A stretch of 64,000 nucleotides of DNA from Liriodendron chinense (GCA_003013855.2 ML058465.1:1542432-1606431); one strand, 5' to 3'. Shown: positions 32,113 to 44,272, counted from the stretch's first letter. Numbers and translations: made by a program. The notes: generated by a model not told the origin, from the sequence alone.

Positions 32113-34812
32113 ATGTCCGACCACGAAGAAGAAACTCATCTCCTCCCCGCTCTTGAGATGATCGAAGCGCAACCTCCAGCACAACAGCCCATTGATAATA
32201 CGCCAATCATACAAGAATTGGCACAAGGAGTGAGAGCAATGCAAGAAATGCTCTTGCAATTCATGCAAGCACAAGCCACCGCAGCAGCCAACAATCAGGT
32301 TGGCCCAGTTCAGCAATCTCAGCAGCCATGCCGGGTCCTGCCGGCCTCCAGTTCGAATCAAGCACAACCATCGGAGTCTGCCCAAGACTACCGGCAGCAG
32401 CCATCTCAGCCCTTTGCTATGGGGCATCCTTCTCAATATCTTCCTGCGACGACAGGGCCATCTCAGAGCACTCCCGTCGCAGGGACTTCCAGTCAGCTTC
32501 CAGTCAATCTTGCAAACAACAATCTCAGTAGATCTCAGCATGTCCCCGCCGATGGGACACCTTTTCAATTTCAGCACATCCCCGCCGATGGGATTTCAAT
32601 TCAATTTCCAGCAACAGGGACAGCACTGGCGAATGCCCACAATGGGGGTCAGTGTCAAGCCCACATCAATCAGCGGACAGTGGCGAATACCCAACAAGGG
32701 GGTCACTTCCCAGCATCTCAGCCTTCTGCAAACAGGAGCACTTTTCAATTCCAGCACATCCCCGCCGATGGGATTCCAGTTAATTTCCAGCAATCTTCAA
32801 TTCAGCAAAATCCAGTTAATTTCCAGCAATCTTCAGTTCAGCAATTTCCAGTTAATTTTCAGCAAGTTCCAGTTCAACCTTCAGCACAATCTCCAGTTCA
32901 GTCACAATCCTTTCAAGCACCAGTTCATCAGAATCCAGTTCAGTCATCAAATCAGCTTCAGCAGCCCGCGGTTGCTTTTCAGCAAGCACATAGGGTCGAA
33001 GACATCGACCACTATGCCGAAGAAGAATGTGCCTTACTCCAGGAGGCACCAGTCGCTCGAATAGATCACTCAGGACTGGACGAGTTGCGGGAGCAGTTCC
33101 AGATCTTGCAAAATCAGCTTCAGCGACAGCAAGGAATCGACTTACCTTCGACCAAGTTCAGAGACTTGTGTCCTTTCCCAGATGCCCAAGTACCTCAAAA
33201 CTTTGAGGTACCAAAATTCAAAAGATACGACGGCAGCGGTTGTCCCACAGCACATCTCAAGGCCTTCTGTGGAGAGCTGAGTGCAATCTCAGGAAATGAA
33301 GGGGCCCTCATTCGTTTGTTCCAAAAATCTCTGAAGGGCGATGCCCTAGATTGGTACACTTCATTGGACTGTCATCACATCAGGACTTGGGAACAGCTTT
33401 CCCAGGCTTTCGTCGACAGATTTGCATACAATCTCAACATGGCACCCAGAAGAGCCGATCTCGCAGCTCTCAGGCAAAGGAGTGATGAAACACTATCCGC
33501 CTACGTAGGACGTTGGCGAGCTATGGCAGCCAGAATGCGGACATCCATCGACGACGAAGAACAAATCTCCATGATTGTTCATTCAACATATCCGGGCATA
33601 TCTGGATATCTCATTTCGCATCCATATGAGAATTTCTCACAGTTGATCCGTGCTGGAGAGCAAGTGGAAGCAGGAATCCGGGCAGAGACGATCTCCCCAT
33701 GGCCTCATCAAGCCACTCCAGTCAAGAGGAACAGAGTGGAAGGAAGACCTATCGGGCACGGGAATGGAAACCGCAGTGGTTCTCCTCCCCGCCCAACAGA
33801 GGTAAACAACATCAACACCACTGCTCAAGGAAATCAACATGCTCCCCCACAGGGACGTCAACAGTATCAGCAGAATCAAGTTCAGCATCAGCCTCAGCAG
33901 TATCAGCCACAACCGAATCCTCAGCCACAACCGCCTCGACAACAACAGCAGTTCAGAGGAAACGGTCAATACTCATATCAAAATAGGCAAAACTACAGGG
34001 AGTCCAGGAAATTTACTCCCCTCTCTCAACCACTCAGTCAAGTCATGGCTACTCTGGTGCAGAAGCAATTACTTACTCTAATGGCACCTAGGCCCCCTCC
34101 TCATCCTCTGCCACCGAATTATCGAGAAAATGAGTATTGTGCCTACCATCAAGGGCGTGGCCACGCCACTAATCGATGCTTCACTTTGAAGAACGCCATA
34201 CAAGATCTGATCGATGACCGCAAGATTGTCATCTCAGTCCCTGGAACTCCTGCAGCAGCTTCCACCAACATTCTTCAGAATCCTCTGCCTCAACATCAGA
34301 CGGACCCCAGTTCATCTCGAGGTCCCACCGTCAACAGTATAGAAGAAGAAGAACGCCTCGATCGCTTCTTCTCCCCCATCCAATCCATTCATGCTTACAC
34401 TTATGGGCCGACAAGTCCTCCTCCGATCATGCAAGGGGCAAGTCCCTTTCCTCCTCCAGTCCTCGAGCCAGTAGTACTCGAAGGAGCACTTCCATATAAT
34501 GTGCCAGTTGTGCAAAGGGCATCTTACGGCCCCTCATGTTGGGAACCAGTCGTCCTGGAAGGAGCACAATCATACATTGAGCCCACATACGAATCTGTCA
34601 TCTTGCAAGGGGCAACTCCAGAACAATCCAATCCACAATGGAAGGATTATACTCATCAACAGCAAGAGCCCGTTGTCTTGGAAGGAGCTCCTCCAATTGA
34701 GCCAGTCATATTGCAAGGGGCAAATCCCGGAGGCGTGTCAATCACACTACGACAGCTGGGACGAACAGAGAAACCTCCTGCCATATCAAGAGGACCAGTA
34801 TTCATTCCATGA
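32113..34812 (+). pseudogene. Ogre gag, first open part of gag-pol
   Basis: The structural capsid polyprotein starts at ATG 32113, 263 bp after the LTR. Residues 1-350 are Gln/Pro/Ser-rich with repeats of FQHIPADGI and PVNFQQSS. The gag capsid domain (retrotrans_gag-like) spans about residues 370-500, with LFQKSLKGDALDWY, TWEQLSQAFVDRF and YVGRWRAMAARM. A zinc-knuckle-like CX2HX4HX4C lies at 676-689 (CAYHQGRGHATNRC). Residues 770-875 carry about seven EPVVLEGA/EPVILQGA-like repeats. The stop at 34810-34812 is in the same frame as all downstream pol, and the sense continuation resumes at once, with CGA to TGA the likely change. In Ogre elements gag and pol can be separated by a spliced stop, but here frame continuity argues for simple nonsense mutation. 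Confidence 0.88.
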
Positions 34813-36822
34813 GAGCCTCCTGCCCCAGGAACAGTCAAGCCAGGACCACGACCTTATGTGATCTATGAAGACAAGCCTCGATATTACCCCTTCAGCACAG
34901 GCAACAATGTAGTTCTCAAGGCAAAAGCTCCATACGAGGAAGATCTGGTACCCACACCAACACCGTTGCAAGAACCGGTGGTCTTAGAAGGCAAAAGGGA
35001 GGAAAACTACAAAGAGGTTCCATGGCACTATCCAGAATGTGCGGAAGTGGGGAACATGAATCCCAATGGGCGTTGCATCTGAAGAGATAATCAGAACAGA
35101 GGAGATCCCAAAGGCGCCCTTTTAGGCCTCGGCAACAAAAATGAAGCCGCATACGATGTGGCGAATCAGCTCAAGTCAATCCCTGCACAAATCTCAGTAT
35201 GGGAGTTACTCTGTACATCTCGCATACACCAAGAAATGTTTGCCAAGACCTTGAACGATGCTCACGTCTCCTCTGATACGGCACCAGAAATGATAGCTTT
35301 GATGATTGGACAACTCCTGGCTCCGCGCGCCATCACCTTCACAGATAATGAGTTGCCACCAGAAGGGCGCGATCATGGGCGATCCCTCAACATAGCCTTA
35401 TGATATAAGGACCTCTGCGTCCCATTGGTCCTTGTCGATAATGGCTCAAGCTTAAACGTCTACCCGCTCAAGACCGCGGAACATCTAGGAATCAATCCTT
35501 CTTCATTCCGACCCAGCACCATATGCATCAGAGCATTCGATAACACTCGTCGATCAGTAGAAGGGGAGGTCGACATAGAGGTACAGATAGGTCCAGAAAT
35601 CTCTACCATCACATTCCAAATCCTGGATATATCAGCCTCTTTCAACATGCTGCTCGGACGGCCTTGGCTGCACAAGGTTGGAGCTGTGCCATCAACCCTG
35701 CATCAACGAGTGAAATACATCTGTGGAAATCAAGTGATCTCTATCCATGCAGAGAAGGAGCTCATCATTCCTTCCAATCCTGCTGCCACTGAACCAGACA
35801 TCCCGGTCATCGATATCCAGCACTCTGAGGAAGACATCCCGTTTCACAGTTTCGAATTCGAGACTGTGAACTCTATCGCTAATCCAGAACCGATAAGGGT
35901 GGACCGTGTCTTTTCACCGGCAGAGCGTCTGAGCCTCAAATACCGAATGAAGAATCACTTCAAGTTCAGAAAGGTACTGCTGGTATATAACCAACGCAAA
36001 TGGGGACTCGGATACAGGGCAACCTTCATGGACAAAAGGAGGAAGAAATTTCGGTGCTCACCCATCCAGTTCGTCAAGCCAGGAGAACCTTGCAAAGATC
36101 CAGGAGGGAATCAACCGACTGCACTACACAAAGGCCTCCCGATGAGCCTAGTTTGGGCCACGTGGGCCCCCATTCGATGGGACCAGATTCTCGAACCATC
36201 TAAGCCTCCAAAAGAAGAAGGAAATGATGAAGACGAAGAAGGAAGTCAAATACAGCAGCTTCAGGACCAGGTTACCCTGACACCTGCTCCCAACCAGGGT
36301 CACAACCTGCCCACATCAGCATCAATCAACCAGGGGCACAACCTGCCCACTTCAATCAGCAAGGGGCACAACTTGCCCATCTCAGCACCAATGAGCAAGG
36401 GGCACAACTTGCCCATCTCTACAAAGTCAACTTCATCAATCATCAGCCAGGGGCAGAAGCAGCCCATCCATTGGACCAAGAAAGGGAAGTGGCCAGCCCT
36501 AGATTGGTTTGATGTCCAGATTCCAAACATGTGTCTCACTGTGGAACCAAATGAATTGCAGTGCGAGGTAAGTGATTCGGGAGGGACTGAGTACGACTCA
36601 GATCTCGAACCCGACCAGCGAGAAATCATGGTCGTTGGGCCAGACCTTGACTCTTCACCCAAATCATCAACCCCCATCTCTTCAGGGGAGGAAGTGTGGG
36701 GTCCTGAATGGTCATTTGTTCCCCTAACTTTTGAATCAGCCAAAGAGCCATCTGAGGGCTCTGGCTTCCACAAAAAAAAAAACGCCTGTCTAGGTAACGA
36801 TCGGAACTTTGGGACAAGTTAG
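34813..36822 (+). pseudogene. Ogre gag-pol continuation with protease
   Basis: This is in frame with gag. It has one more VVLEG repeat (near 34975), then stops at 35080-35082 and 35401-35403, both TGA where CGA fits. The aspartic protease follows: LVDNGSSLNVYPLKTAEHLG with catalytic Asp at 35437 (DNGS, the variant usual in this clade), and the flap/closing part FNMLLGRPWLHKVGAVPSTL. A linker then contains YNQRKWGLGY, and at 36286-36440 about five repeats of KGHNLPIS/QGHNLPTS. It ends at TAG 36820-36822, possibly from CAG. The protease fold is complete, so apart from the stops the domain looks functional. Confidence 0.85.
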
Positions 36823-38688
36823 GCTCAATCATGGTCTGCAATGCCCACTTGTTCAAAGTCCCATGAATTTCAAAAACCCAAAAAAATTAAAAACTTTCAA
36901 AAGCCAAAAACATCTAGCATTTCGATTTCAGAAAAATCTCAAGAACCAAAAAACATTTCTTTTCCTGCATTCAGTAGTGTGCCAAGTTCGTCTAAAGAGT
37001 TGCATGAGTTTGAAGTCGAATCATATGATTTCGACATCGAATTAGACTTCGAGCTCATGGGTCTGGACGAAGCTCGGGATGAGGAAGATGATGATCCAGC
37101 TCCCGAACTAGAGGATCTCCTCAAAAAGTTCGAATCTAAAGCCAATGTAGTAGCCAATGATTTCGAGATAGTAAACTTGGGGACGCCTGAGATCCCTAGG
37201 GAAGTACACATTGGAAAATCGTTGCCACCTGAGATGAAACAGAAAATGATAGAGTTCCTAGCTCCAAGATTGTCCAACTTTGCGTTCTCATATGAAGACA
37301 TGCCGGGGCTCGATGAAGAGCTCGTTGTACACCATCTGCCAACCAAGGCAGATATGAAGCCAGTGAAGCAGAAACTTCGAAGAATGAAGCCAGAATGGGC
37401 TCTGAAAGTCCGAGATGAAGTCATCAAGCAGTACAACGCGGGATTCTTGGTAGTCTCCAACTACCCTGAATGGCTCGCCAACATCGTGCCAGTACCAAAG
37501 AAGGACGGCAAGGTTCGAATGTGCATCGACTTTCGAGATCTCAACAAAGCCAGTCCTAAAGATGACTTCCCGTTGCCACATATCGACACTCTTGTCGACA
37601 ACACTGCTGGATACAAGATCTTCTCATTCATGGACGGGTTCTCAGGTTACAATCAGATCAAGATGGCCGTCGAAGATCGTGAGAAGACATCGTTCATCAC
37701 TCCCTGGGGAACCTTCTGTTACAGGGTAATGTCGTTCGGTCTGAAGAACGCAGGAGCAACATATCAGCGAGCAATGACAGCATTATTCCACGACATGATG
37801 AACAAAGAACTTGAAGTATATATGGACGACATGATCATCAAATCTCGCACAATTGAAGGACACTTTGAAGATCTGAAGAAGCTATTCAACAAATTAGAGA
37901 AGTACAAGCTTCGCCTCAACCCACAGAAATGTGTCTTCGGTGCAATGGGAGGCAAGCTCCTCGGCTTTATGGTGAGCGAGGACGGCATCAGGGTCGATGA
38001 GACCAAAACCAGAGCAATCATCGAGATGCCCCCTCCTAGAACAGAGAAAGAAATTCGTGGCTTCCTCGGCAGAATTCAATACATCAGTCGCTTCATCGCA
38101 CAGCTCACACCTATTTGTGAACCCATTTTCAAGCTCCTCCGGAAGAATGTTCCAAAAGAATGGAATGATGATTGCCAAGTTGCCTTCGATCGCATCAAGA
38201 GATATCTCATGAATCCTCCAGTCCTAGTGCTGCCCGCCCCCGGACGACCCCTATTGTTATACATCTCAGTAGCAGCAGAAGCCATTGGCTGTGTCCTCGG
38301 CCAGCACGACGAGACCAGAAAGAAGGAACAAGCAATATACTATTTGAGTCGAAAGTTCACCGATTATGAGACCAGGTATTCCCCGATCGAGAAGACTTGC
38401 CTCGCCCTAGTCTGGGCAACTCAGCGACTCCGTCAAAACATGATTGCATTCCCTATTCTCCTCCTCGCTCACATGGATCAGCTCAAGTACCTGTTCGAGA
38501 AGCCGGCACTCACTGGAAGGATAGCTAAATGGCAGCTACTCCTGTCTGAGTTTGACATCACCTATGTCACTCAGAAGGCAATCAAGGGGCAGGCCCTCGC
38601 CGATCATCTTGCTGCTCACTCACTCCTGGATTATCAACCGCTCAAGACGTTCTTCCCTGATGAAGATCTCTTGCTTATTGAAGAATAA
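36823..38688 (+). pseudogene. Ogre reverse transcriptase and first RNase H
   Basis: A Ty3/gypsy RT follows in the same frame: WLANIVPVPKKDGKVRMCID, FRDLNKASPKDDFPLPHID, FSFMDGFSGYNQIKM, MSFGLKNAGATYQR and catalytic VYMDDMI (YMDD codons 37819-37830), then PQKCVFGAMGGKLLGFMV. The tethered RNase H reads LLLYISVAAEAIGCVL, IYYLSRKFTDYETRYSPIEK and KGQALADHLA; its usual first aspartate is replaced (YISVA), as is normal for Tat elements whose first RNase H is degenerate. The segment ends at TAA 38686-38688. The RT has no internal stop over 600 codons. Confidence 0.92.
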
Positions 38689-39576
38689 GAAAAGAAAAAA
38701 GGTGAGTGGACGTTATTCTTCGACGGCGCAGCAAATTCTAAAGGGAATGGTATTGGAGCAATCCTCTACTCTCCAGATGATGTCCCTATTCCTATCTCGA
38801 GGCGCATAGCATTCGAGTGCACCAACAACATGGCAGAGTATGAAGCATGCATCGCTGGCTTAAGGGAAGCCATAATCTTGGGCGTCAAGAAGCTGCGAGT
38901 ATTTGGAGACTCACAACTTATCATCAATCAGACCAATGGCGAATGGAAAACCAAGGACGAGAAGCTGATACCATATCATGTGTATCTTGAAAATCTGATC
39001 GAAGAATTCAAAGAAATCACCTTCTCATACATGCCTAGAGCCAAAAACCAGTTTGCAGATGCTCTCGCCACACTGGCATCAATGCTCGAGATCCCGAAAG
39101 GAGCTTCAGAATGGGAGCTCACAGTCGAAATTCAAGAAGAACCTGCCTTTTGCCTGCAAATAGAAGAAGCCGAAGCTGTCCCTGACAAACCCTGGTATGC
39201 CGACATCAAGCAATATCTCGAAACCCAGGAGTATCCAGAGTCAGCAACAGCAACAGATCGCCGAACCATCCAGCGTTTGGCCGGCCAGTTCACCATCAGT
39301 GGCGAAGTTCTTTACAAGCGATCCTATAATCACATCCTCCTTCGATGCGTCGATGAAACAGAAGTTGCAAAGATCATGAAAGAAATACACGAAGGAATCT
39401 GTGGCCCACACATGAACGGGCACATGATGGCAAAGAAGATTCTACGACTCGGCTACTATTGGCTCACCATGGAGACAGACTGTTGCCAGCACGTCAGAAA
39501 ATGCTTCAAGTGTCAGGAGCATGCGAATCAAATCCATGCCCCATCATCAGAGTTATACAACCTGACCACCCCCTAG
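38689..39576 (+). pseudogene. Ogre archaeal-type RNase H and integrase zinc finger
   Basis: After the TAA the frame continues with WTLFFDGAANSKGNGIGAIL (Asp at 38722), NNMAEYEACIAGLREAI, VFGDSQLIINQTNG and PRAKNQFADALATLASM, giving the D-E-D-D set of a full archaeal-type RNase H. This additional domain is the marker of the Tat/Ogre clade. It is followed by the integrase HHCC zinc finger (HEGICGPHMNGH, then CQHVRKCFKCQEH). TAG at 39574-39576 occupies the position of the conserved tryptophan in PWPFS.WG, so TGG to TAG is the likely event. Confidence 0.9.
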
Positions 39577-40443
39577 CCCTTCTCCATGTGGGGGCTCGAC
39601 ATCATCGGCAAGATCAGTCCCAAAGCATCAAATGGTCATGAGTACATACTTGTGGCAGTCGACTACTTCACCAAGTGGGTAGAGGCAGCCTCCTACACCA
39701 CGATTGCAGCATCTCAAGTGATCAAATTCATGAAGAACAACATCATATGCCAGTATGGAATCCCCAATGCTATCATCACAGATAATGGGACCCCGTTCGT
39801 CAACAAGAAGATGGATGACTTCCTCAGCAAATTCAAGATCCAACGTCATCGATCAAGCCCCTACCGTCCCCAGATGAATGGTGGGGTAGAAGCCGCAAAC
39901 AAGACAATCGTCAGGATACTCGAGAAGATGGTCGTGACCTATCGAGATTGGTCAGATATGCTCCCATATGCACTTTGGGCCTATCGAACGTCTGTACGAT
40001 CTGCTACGGGCGTTACTCCTTTCGAGCTTAGCTATGGAATGGAGGCAGTTTTGCCAGTCGAGGTGGAAATACCATCACTACGAGTGTTACTTGAAAGCGG
40101 AATCGAAGAAGGAGAATGGCAACGGGCCAGGTTCGATCAGTTGCAGCTAGTAGATGAAAAGCGCATGCATGCACTAAGTCATTCACAGTGCTATCAGAAA
40201 AGGATCGCTCGGGCTTACAACAAGAGAGTCCGAAAAAAAGGTTTCAAGGTAGGCGACATGGTCATGAAGAAGATTCTACCGTCGCACCTTCCGGATCCCA
40301 GAGGAAAGTTCAAACCCTCATGGGACGGGCCACTGATCGTCAGATAAGTACTTCCCGGAGGCGCCCTCAGACTCACCAACATGAGAGGGGTGGATCTTCC
40401 TGAGCCAACCAACGCCGACAACTTGAAGATCTTTCACGGGTAA
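39577..40443 (+). pseudogene. Ogre integrase core and C-terminal domain
   Basis: The DDE integrase core is intact: WGLDIIGKI (Asp 39598), AIITDNGTPF (Asp 39781) and GGVEAANKTI (Glu 39889), with D and E 36 codons apart. ALWAYRTSVRSATGVTPFEL and YGMEAVLPVEVEIPSLRV follow, then the C-terminal GPxF-like region FKVGDMVMKKILPSH and WDGPLIVR. TAA at 40345-40347 replaces a lysine-type codon, and the frame continues as VLPGGALRLTNMRG to a natural stop at 40441-40443. There is no chromodomain, consistent with the non-chromoviral Tat clade. Confidence 0.9.
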
Positions 40444-40549
40444 GTCATTCTGACTTTATCAAGAGTTACTTTAATAGAGCTGAAGTCAAAAGGTCAAAGC
40501 TGAGACCTCTAAGAAATCATTCCGTCCACCAACAAGTGTTTCAAATAAG

Positions 40550-40720
40550 GGGATTCAAAAAGAGAAAAATACAAAAAAAAAGAGGGATTCAAAAGGAAAA
40601 GACAAAAAAAAGGAGAGAAAAAGAATACAAAAAAAAAGAAGAAAAGAGAAAGAAAAAGGGAAGCCAAAGCAAGGCACCCAAAAAAAAAAATCAGTCCAAG
40701 AAGAAACACAGTCATCCATC
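40550..40720. repeat. A-rich low-complexity tract after integrase
   Basis: Runs of A with interspersed G (aaaaaaaagaagaaaagag-type) follow the end of pol. Open frames here encode only Lys-rich low complexity. Confidence 0.8.
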
Positions 40721-40884
40721 CGTTCATCTCAGAGGGGTCTTTACCAAAAACCGACAGCTCTATCATTGTAACTTAGGATAAGGGCTGAAAGACTGCCATC
40801 GGCCGGCAACGACGGATTCCCGACCTCTAGCCGCCGCAGTTATCCAGAGATCCAAAAAAAAGAAAATGTGTGCCTAAACAAAGA

Positions 40885-41115
40885 GGGCGGAGTGAAAACC
40901 CGAAATGGCGCTCCGAGTAAAAACAGTGGGCATACAGCGGACTTGGTGAAAACCCGAAAGGGCGCCGAGTGTAAAAACAGCATAGCTGTCAAGGAGCAGG
41001 TAAGATCAAACACCCGGGACGTGGTGAAAATCCGAAAGGGCGCCACGGGCAAAAATGACGGGAAAAGGCCGGCTGTAGTAAAAACTCGAAAGAGCGCTGC
41101 AGGCAAAAATGGCTC
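40885..41115. repeat. Degenerate repeat GTGAAAACCCGAAAGGGCG, four copies
   Basis: Copies at about 40890, 40946, 41023 and 41071 have the pattern GTGAAAAYYCGAAAGGGCGC followed by an AAAAA block. Translated in one frame they give VKTRKGA...KN. Spacing is irregular (about 48-77 bp). They lie between integrase and the end of the antisense gene P2. Confidence 0.7.
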
Positions 41116-41551
41116 AAAAAGAAAAAGAAAAAAAAATTTAAAAGTGCAGGTACCAAGAAAGCAGACGGTCCAGATCGGTTCAAGCAGTTACAGTTCAAGA
41201 ACAAGAAGTGCATTCAGGAGCGAAGAGCTCTACAAACTCTGACAATCTCAGGAAGCAAGAGTTTCCATTGCCTACATCTCTAGGGAACCAAAGGATCAAG
41301 CAAGTCAAATCTCGAGACATCGGTCAAATCATTGACCAAGCCCCAGTTCTGATTCCTATATCTCGACACAAAATACAGACACACGCACAAGACAACTCAT
41401 GGCACAGTAGATTTTCAAACAGTTTTCTTTTCAATTAAACGCATCATATTTCTTTTACACATATCATATCATCTTTTTCAAAAAAATACAAAAAAAAATG
41501 CATCATCATCAATCATATATGCAAAAAAGAATGTGTAGGAGGCCAACACAA

Positions 41552-44167
41552 TCAATCTCTACCCTCCTCCTCGGCCACATCAGGTAAGTCCTCTGACTCA
41601 TAAAAAGATAATCTCGCTCTCAACCTGCTCACCTCCATACGCAGGTAATGCGCCTCATCGCGCTCAAGGGTACGGATCGCTGTCTCCTCATCAGTCAACC
41701 TCTGATCGGCAGCCAATCTCCTCGACATCATCTCACAATGATACCGAAGGGCAGAGATCTCAGACAGCAGATGGCCATGAGTGGCCAAAAGGAAGCAAGG
41801 ATCGATAAACGGGCGCTCCTCAAAGGGTTCATATGAACCAGATGAAGAGCCAGCATCTCCAAGGATATCCTGCTCATCCTCGTCAACAGTCTGGTGCCAA
41901 CAAGGGATACGTCGATACAAAGACTGCTCAGCAACCCAGTACTGATATGGGGCGGTCGCCATCGGAAAAGTCCGCAGCTCAAAACCCAGCAAATCAGCAG
42001 TCAAGTAACTCGCCCAAGAACAATCAATCCGGGTCCTAAAGTCAGAGGATCTGGATGGAAGTGCTCGACGCCCGATACCCGTGAAAGCGAAAAGAGGAAC
42101 ATCCTGCTCATATCCAAACTGCCGCAGGAACCGAATGGGATGATAAGAAAAGTAGGATCGAAAGCCTACCAACATCAGAGGAAGGCGGTGTGCATCACAA
42201 AGCACTGGAGGAAGTGAAAGCCAAGATGACTCCCAACGAACGTTCCAGTCACGAAGTTCAGCAAACATCCTGCGATACAAGGGCTCGCTCATCCTAGCTG
42301 TATGAGGAAGAAACTCCATAATGTGTCGCACAAGGTCTAGGCGACGAGTGTCAGGAAAAGGTATAGGAACAGTCATCGAAAGACGCTCCCATAGCCAGAC
42401 CTAATCACAAAAAGGAAAAGAAGTTCAGCTAGAGCGGAGCAATTCCTAACAAAGCAAGAGGAAAAAGGTGTAGAAAAGATACCTGAAGAAAGGCACAACA
42501 GCCGCGAAGGACACGAGTGCGGCCCAGGGAGCAGTCAGTTAGCCCATTGAACAGTTCGGCCAAGATGAGAGAAATAATCCCCTGCCGTCGAATAGCTCGG
42601 CTCATCACTTTAAAAAGCAGAGGGGTCTGGAACCTGCGTCATCCCGAGAACAGCACCTCAGCAATCAAGCAGAACATCAGTGCGTTCCGAGCAAAGGTAG
42701 AACCGGCCGAACTCCGAGGACCCGAAAAAAGATCATACAGTAAGTCCAAGGAAAACACCACAGCATCCTGGCCACCGGCTGCAGGCTGAACAAGATAGGG
42801 GATCCCGAACCAGTTCTGCGGTGTGGCAGTCTTCGGCGATGTCTTCGGCGAAAAATACTGAGCATAATCCCAGGGTAGACCTGTCAAGCGTGCAAACTCC
42901 TCCAAAGAAGGCCCCATCTCCATATCGTTGAACGCAAACAAGTTCAACGAAGGGACCCAGTCAATCAAGGCAGCTCCGAGCATCCTCCAGTCAATATCAA
43001 CTCTGGCCATATGGATCAGACTGCCGAAGCCATAGGACTCCAAATCTCGAATCTCATAAGCTGACAAACTGTCAAGCCAAGCAAGCAGTCGTGGTGAGCA
43101 AGAAGGATGAGGAAACAGCTGACAAGTCCTCACTGGTACCCCCTCCAGCACAAAAGGCCCAGAAGTCAATAATGGCTCATCAAGGATCGGAAGGTCAACG
43201 GGCGAAGGAGAAGGAAAAGCTGGAACCTCTGCAGACTCGACAGCCCCTGACCTGTCCCCAGTAACGGCTATGTCTGATATAGTCGCATCACTGTCTGAAA
43301 CTGTCACAACCTCAGCCGCACGGGAAGACTCGCCCACATCATGAACGGAGTGCGCAAAGGACCGATGACCAAGAGAAGGACAATGCTCCCCATCAAAAGA
43401 ACTATCAGTGAAGATCACACGCACATCGTGGCATCCTGGCTAATCTGACCGTCGAAGAATACATCTGAACCATCAAAAAGGGTCCCGGCAACCCCGATCG
43501 AAGAATCAACGATCAAATCTGGACCTGCGGTCCCCTCCAACAGGAAATCATGAATCCAATCATCATCCTGGCCGATCAAAGGGATCATCGAGGCATCCAC
43601 ACCGTCCATCATTAGGGGGACATCATCAATGACCACATCAAGTCCACCCAAGCAAGTATACCGCACATCTCGGCCCTCATCCAGAGCATCTAAACCGTCA
43701 AAGGTACCATCTGAACCATCCATCCCATCCAAGCAGGAGATCAGCCCATCTATGTCCATCATGGTCCCATCACCACCATCCATCACATCATCCATGGGGC
43801 CCACACTCAAGGGATGCATAGCCTCACCTATGTCCCATCCCATCATCCTATCTATACCATCCATTCCTCCCATAATGAGGGGCCCATTCAAATCTGAAAA
43901 TCCAGCCATCCCACCATTAATGGAGCCATTTAAAACTCCACCAACCACCATCCCTAGCCCCTCATCAATGTCTCCATTCAATGCCCCATCTCCACCATCC
44001 ATTAAAGGAATCCCTCCATCATTAAAGCCCTCACCAAGTGCTGGAGTGTGGGACCCACCAACCTCTCCCACTATGGCCCATAAATCATCATCCAAAGCTG
44101 CCCAAGAAAAGACAAAATGGGAAGAGGACAAAATGAAGAGAAAAGACAAGGAGAAAAGAAGATTCAT
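41552..44167 (-). pseudogene. Antisense gene P2: DUF7745-like plant transposon-associated protein
   Basis: The gene reads opposite to gag-pol. Exon 1 (44167-42483) starts MNLLFSLSF, has a Gly/Asp/Met-rich region, then VDIDWRMLGAALIDWVPSLN, FAFNDMEMGPSLEEFARLTG, LPWDYAQYF and FARNALMFCLIAEVLF, and continues to ILAELFNGLTDCSLGRTRVL. Exon 2 (42400-41552) starts VWLWERL and ends in a Glu/Arg-rich, coiled-coil-prone C-terminus. The 82-bp intron has CAG|GTATCT and GTGATTAG ends and keeps phase. The protein of about 840 residues resembles the plant DUF7745/aminotransferase-like mobile-domain family, of unknown biochemical function. Breaks: a probable TG duplication at 43418-43423 shifts the frame (stop 43417-43415), and TGA at 42641-42639 sits in otherwise continuous sequence. 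Family assignment by motif recall only. Confidence 0.65.
42401..42482 (-). other. Predicted intron of antisense gene P2
   Basis: GT at 42482-42481 follows TTTCTTCAG. AG at 42402-42401 ends TTTTTGTGATTAG. Removing 82 bases joins AFLQ to VWLWERL in phase, a junction typical for this protein family. Confidence 0.65.
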
Positions 44168-44272
44168 GGCTGAATCGAATAGCTCAGTACAGAGAATGTG
44201 GGGGACAGGAGAAGGGGACAGCAGGGAATGTCCGAACCAGAGCCAGCCCAGGCCGCTCAAGAGACAAGCCCT

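Noticed and set aside
32113..40443. Endogenous pararetrovirus (caulimovirus)
   Set aside because: LTRs, integrase with DDE residues, a dual RNase H and a target duplication identify a Ty3/gypsy retrotransposon.
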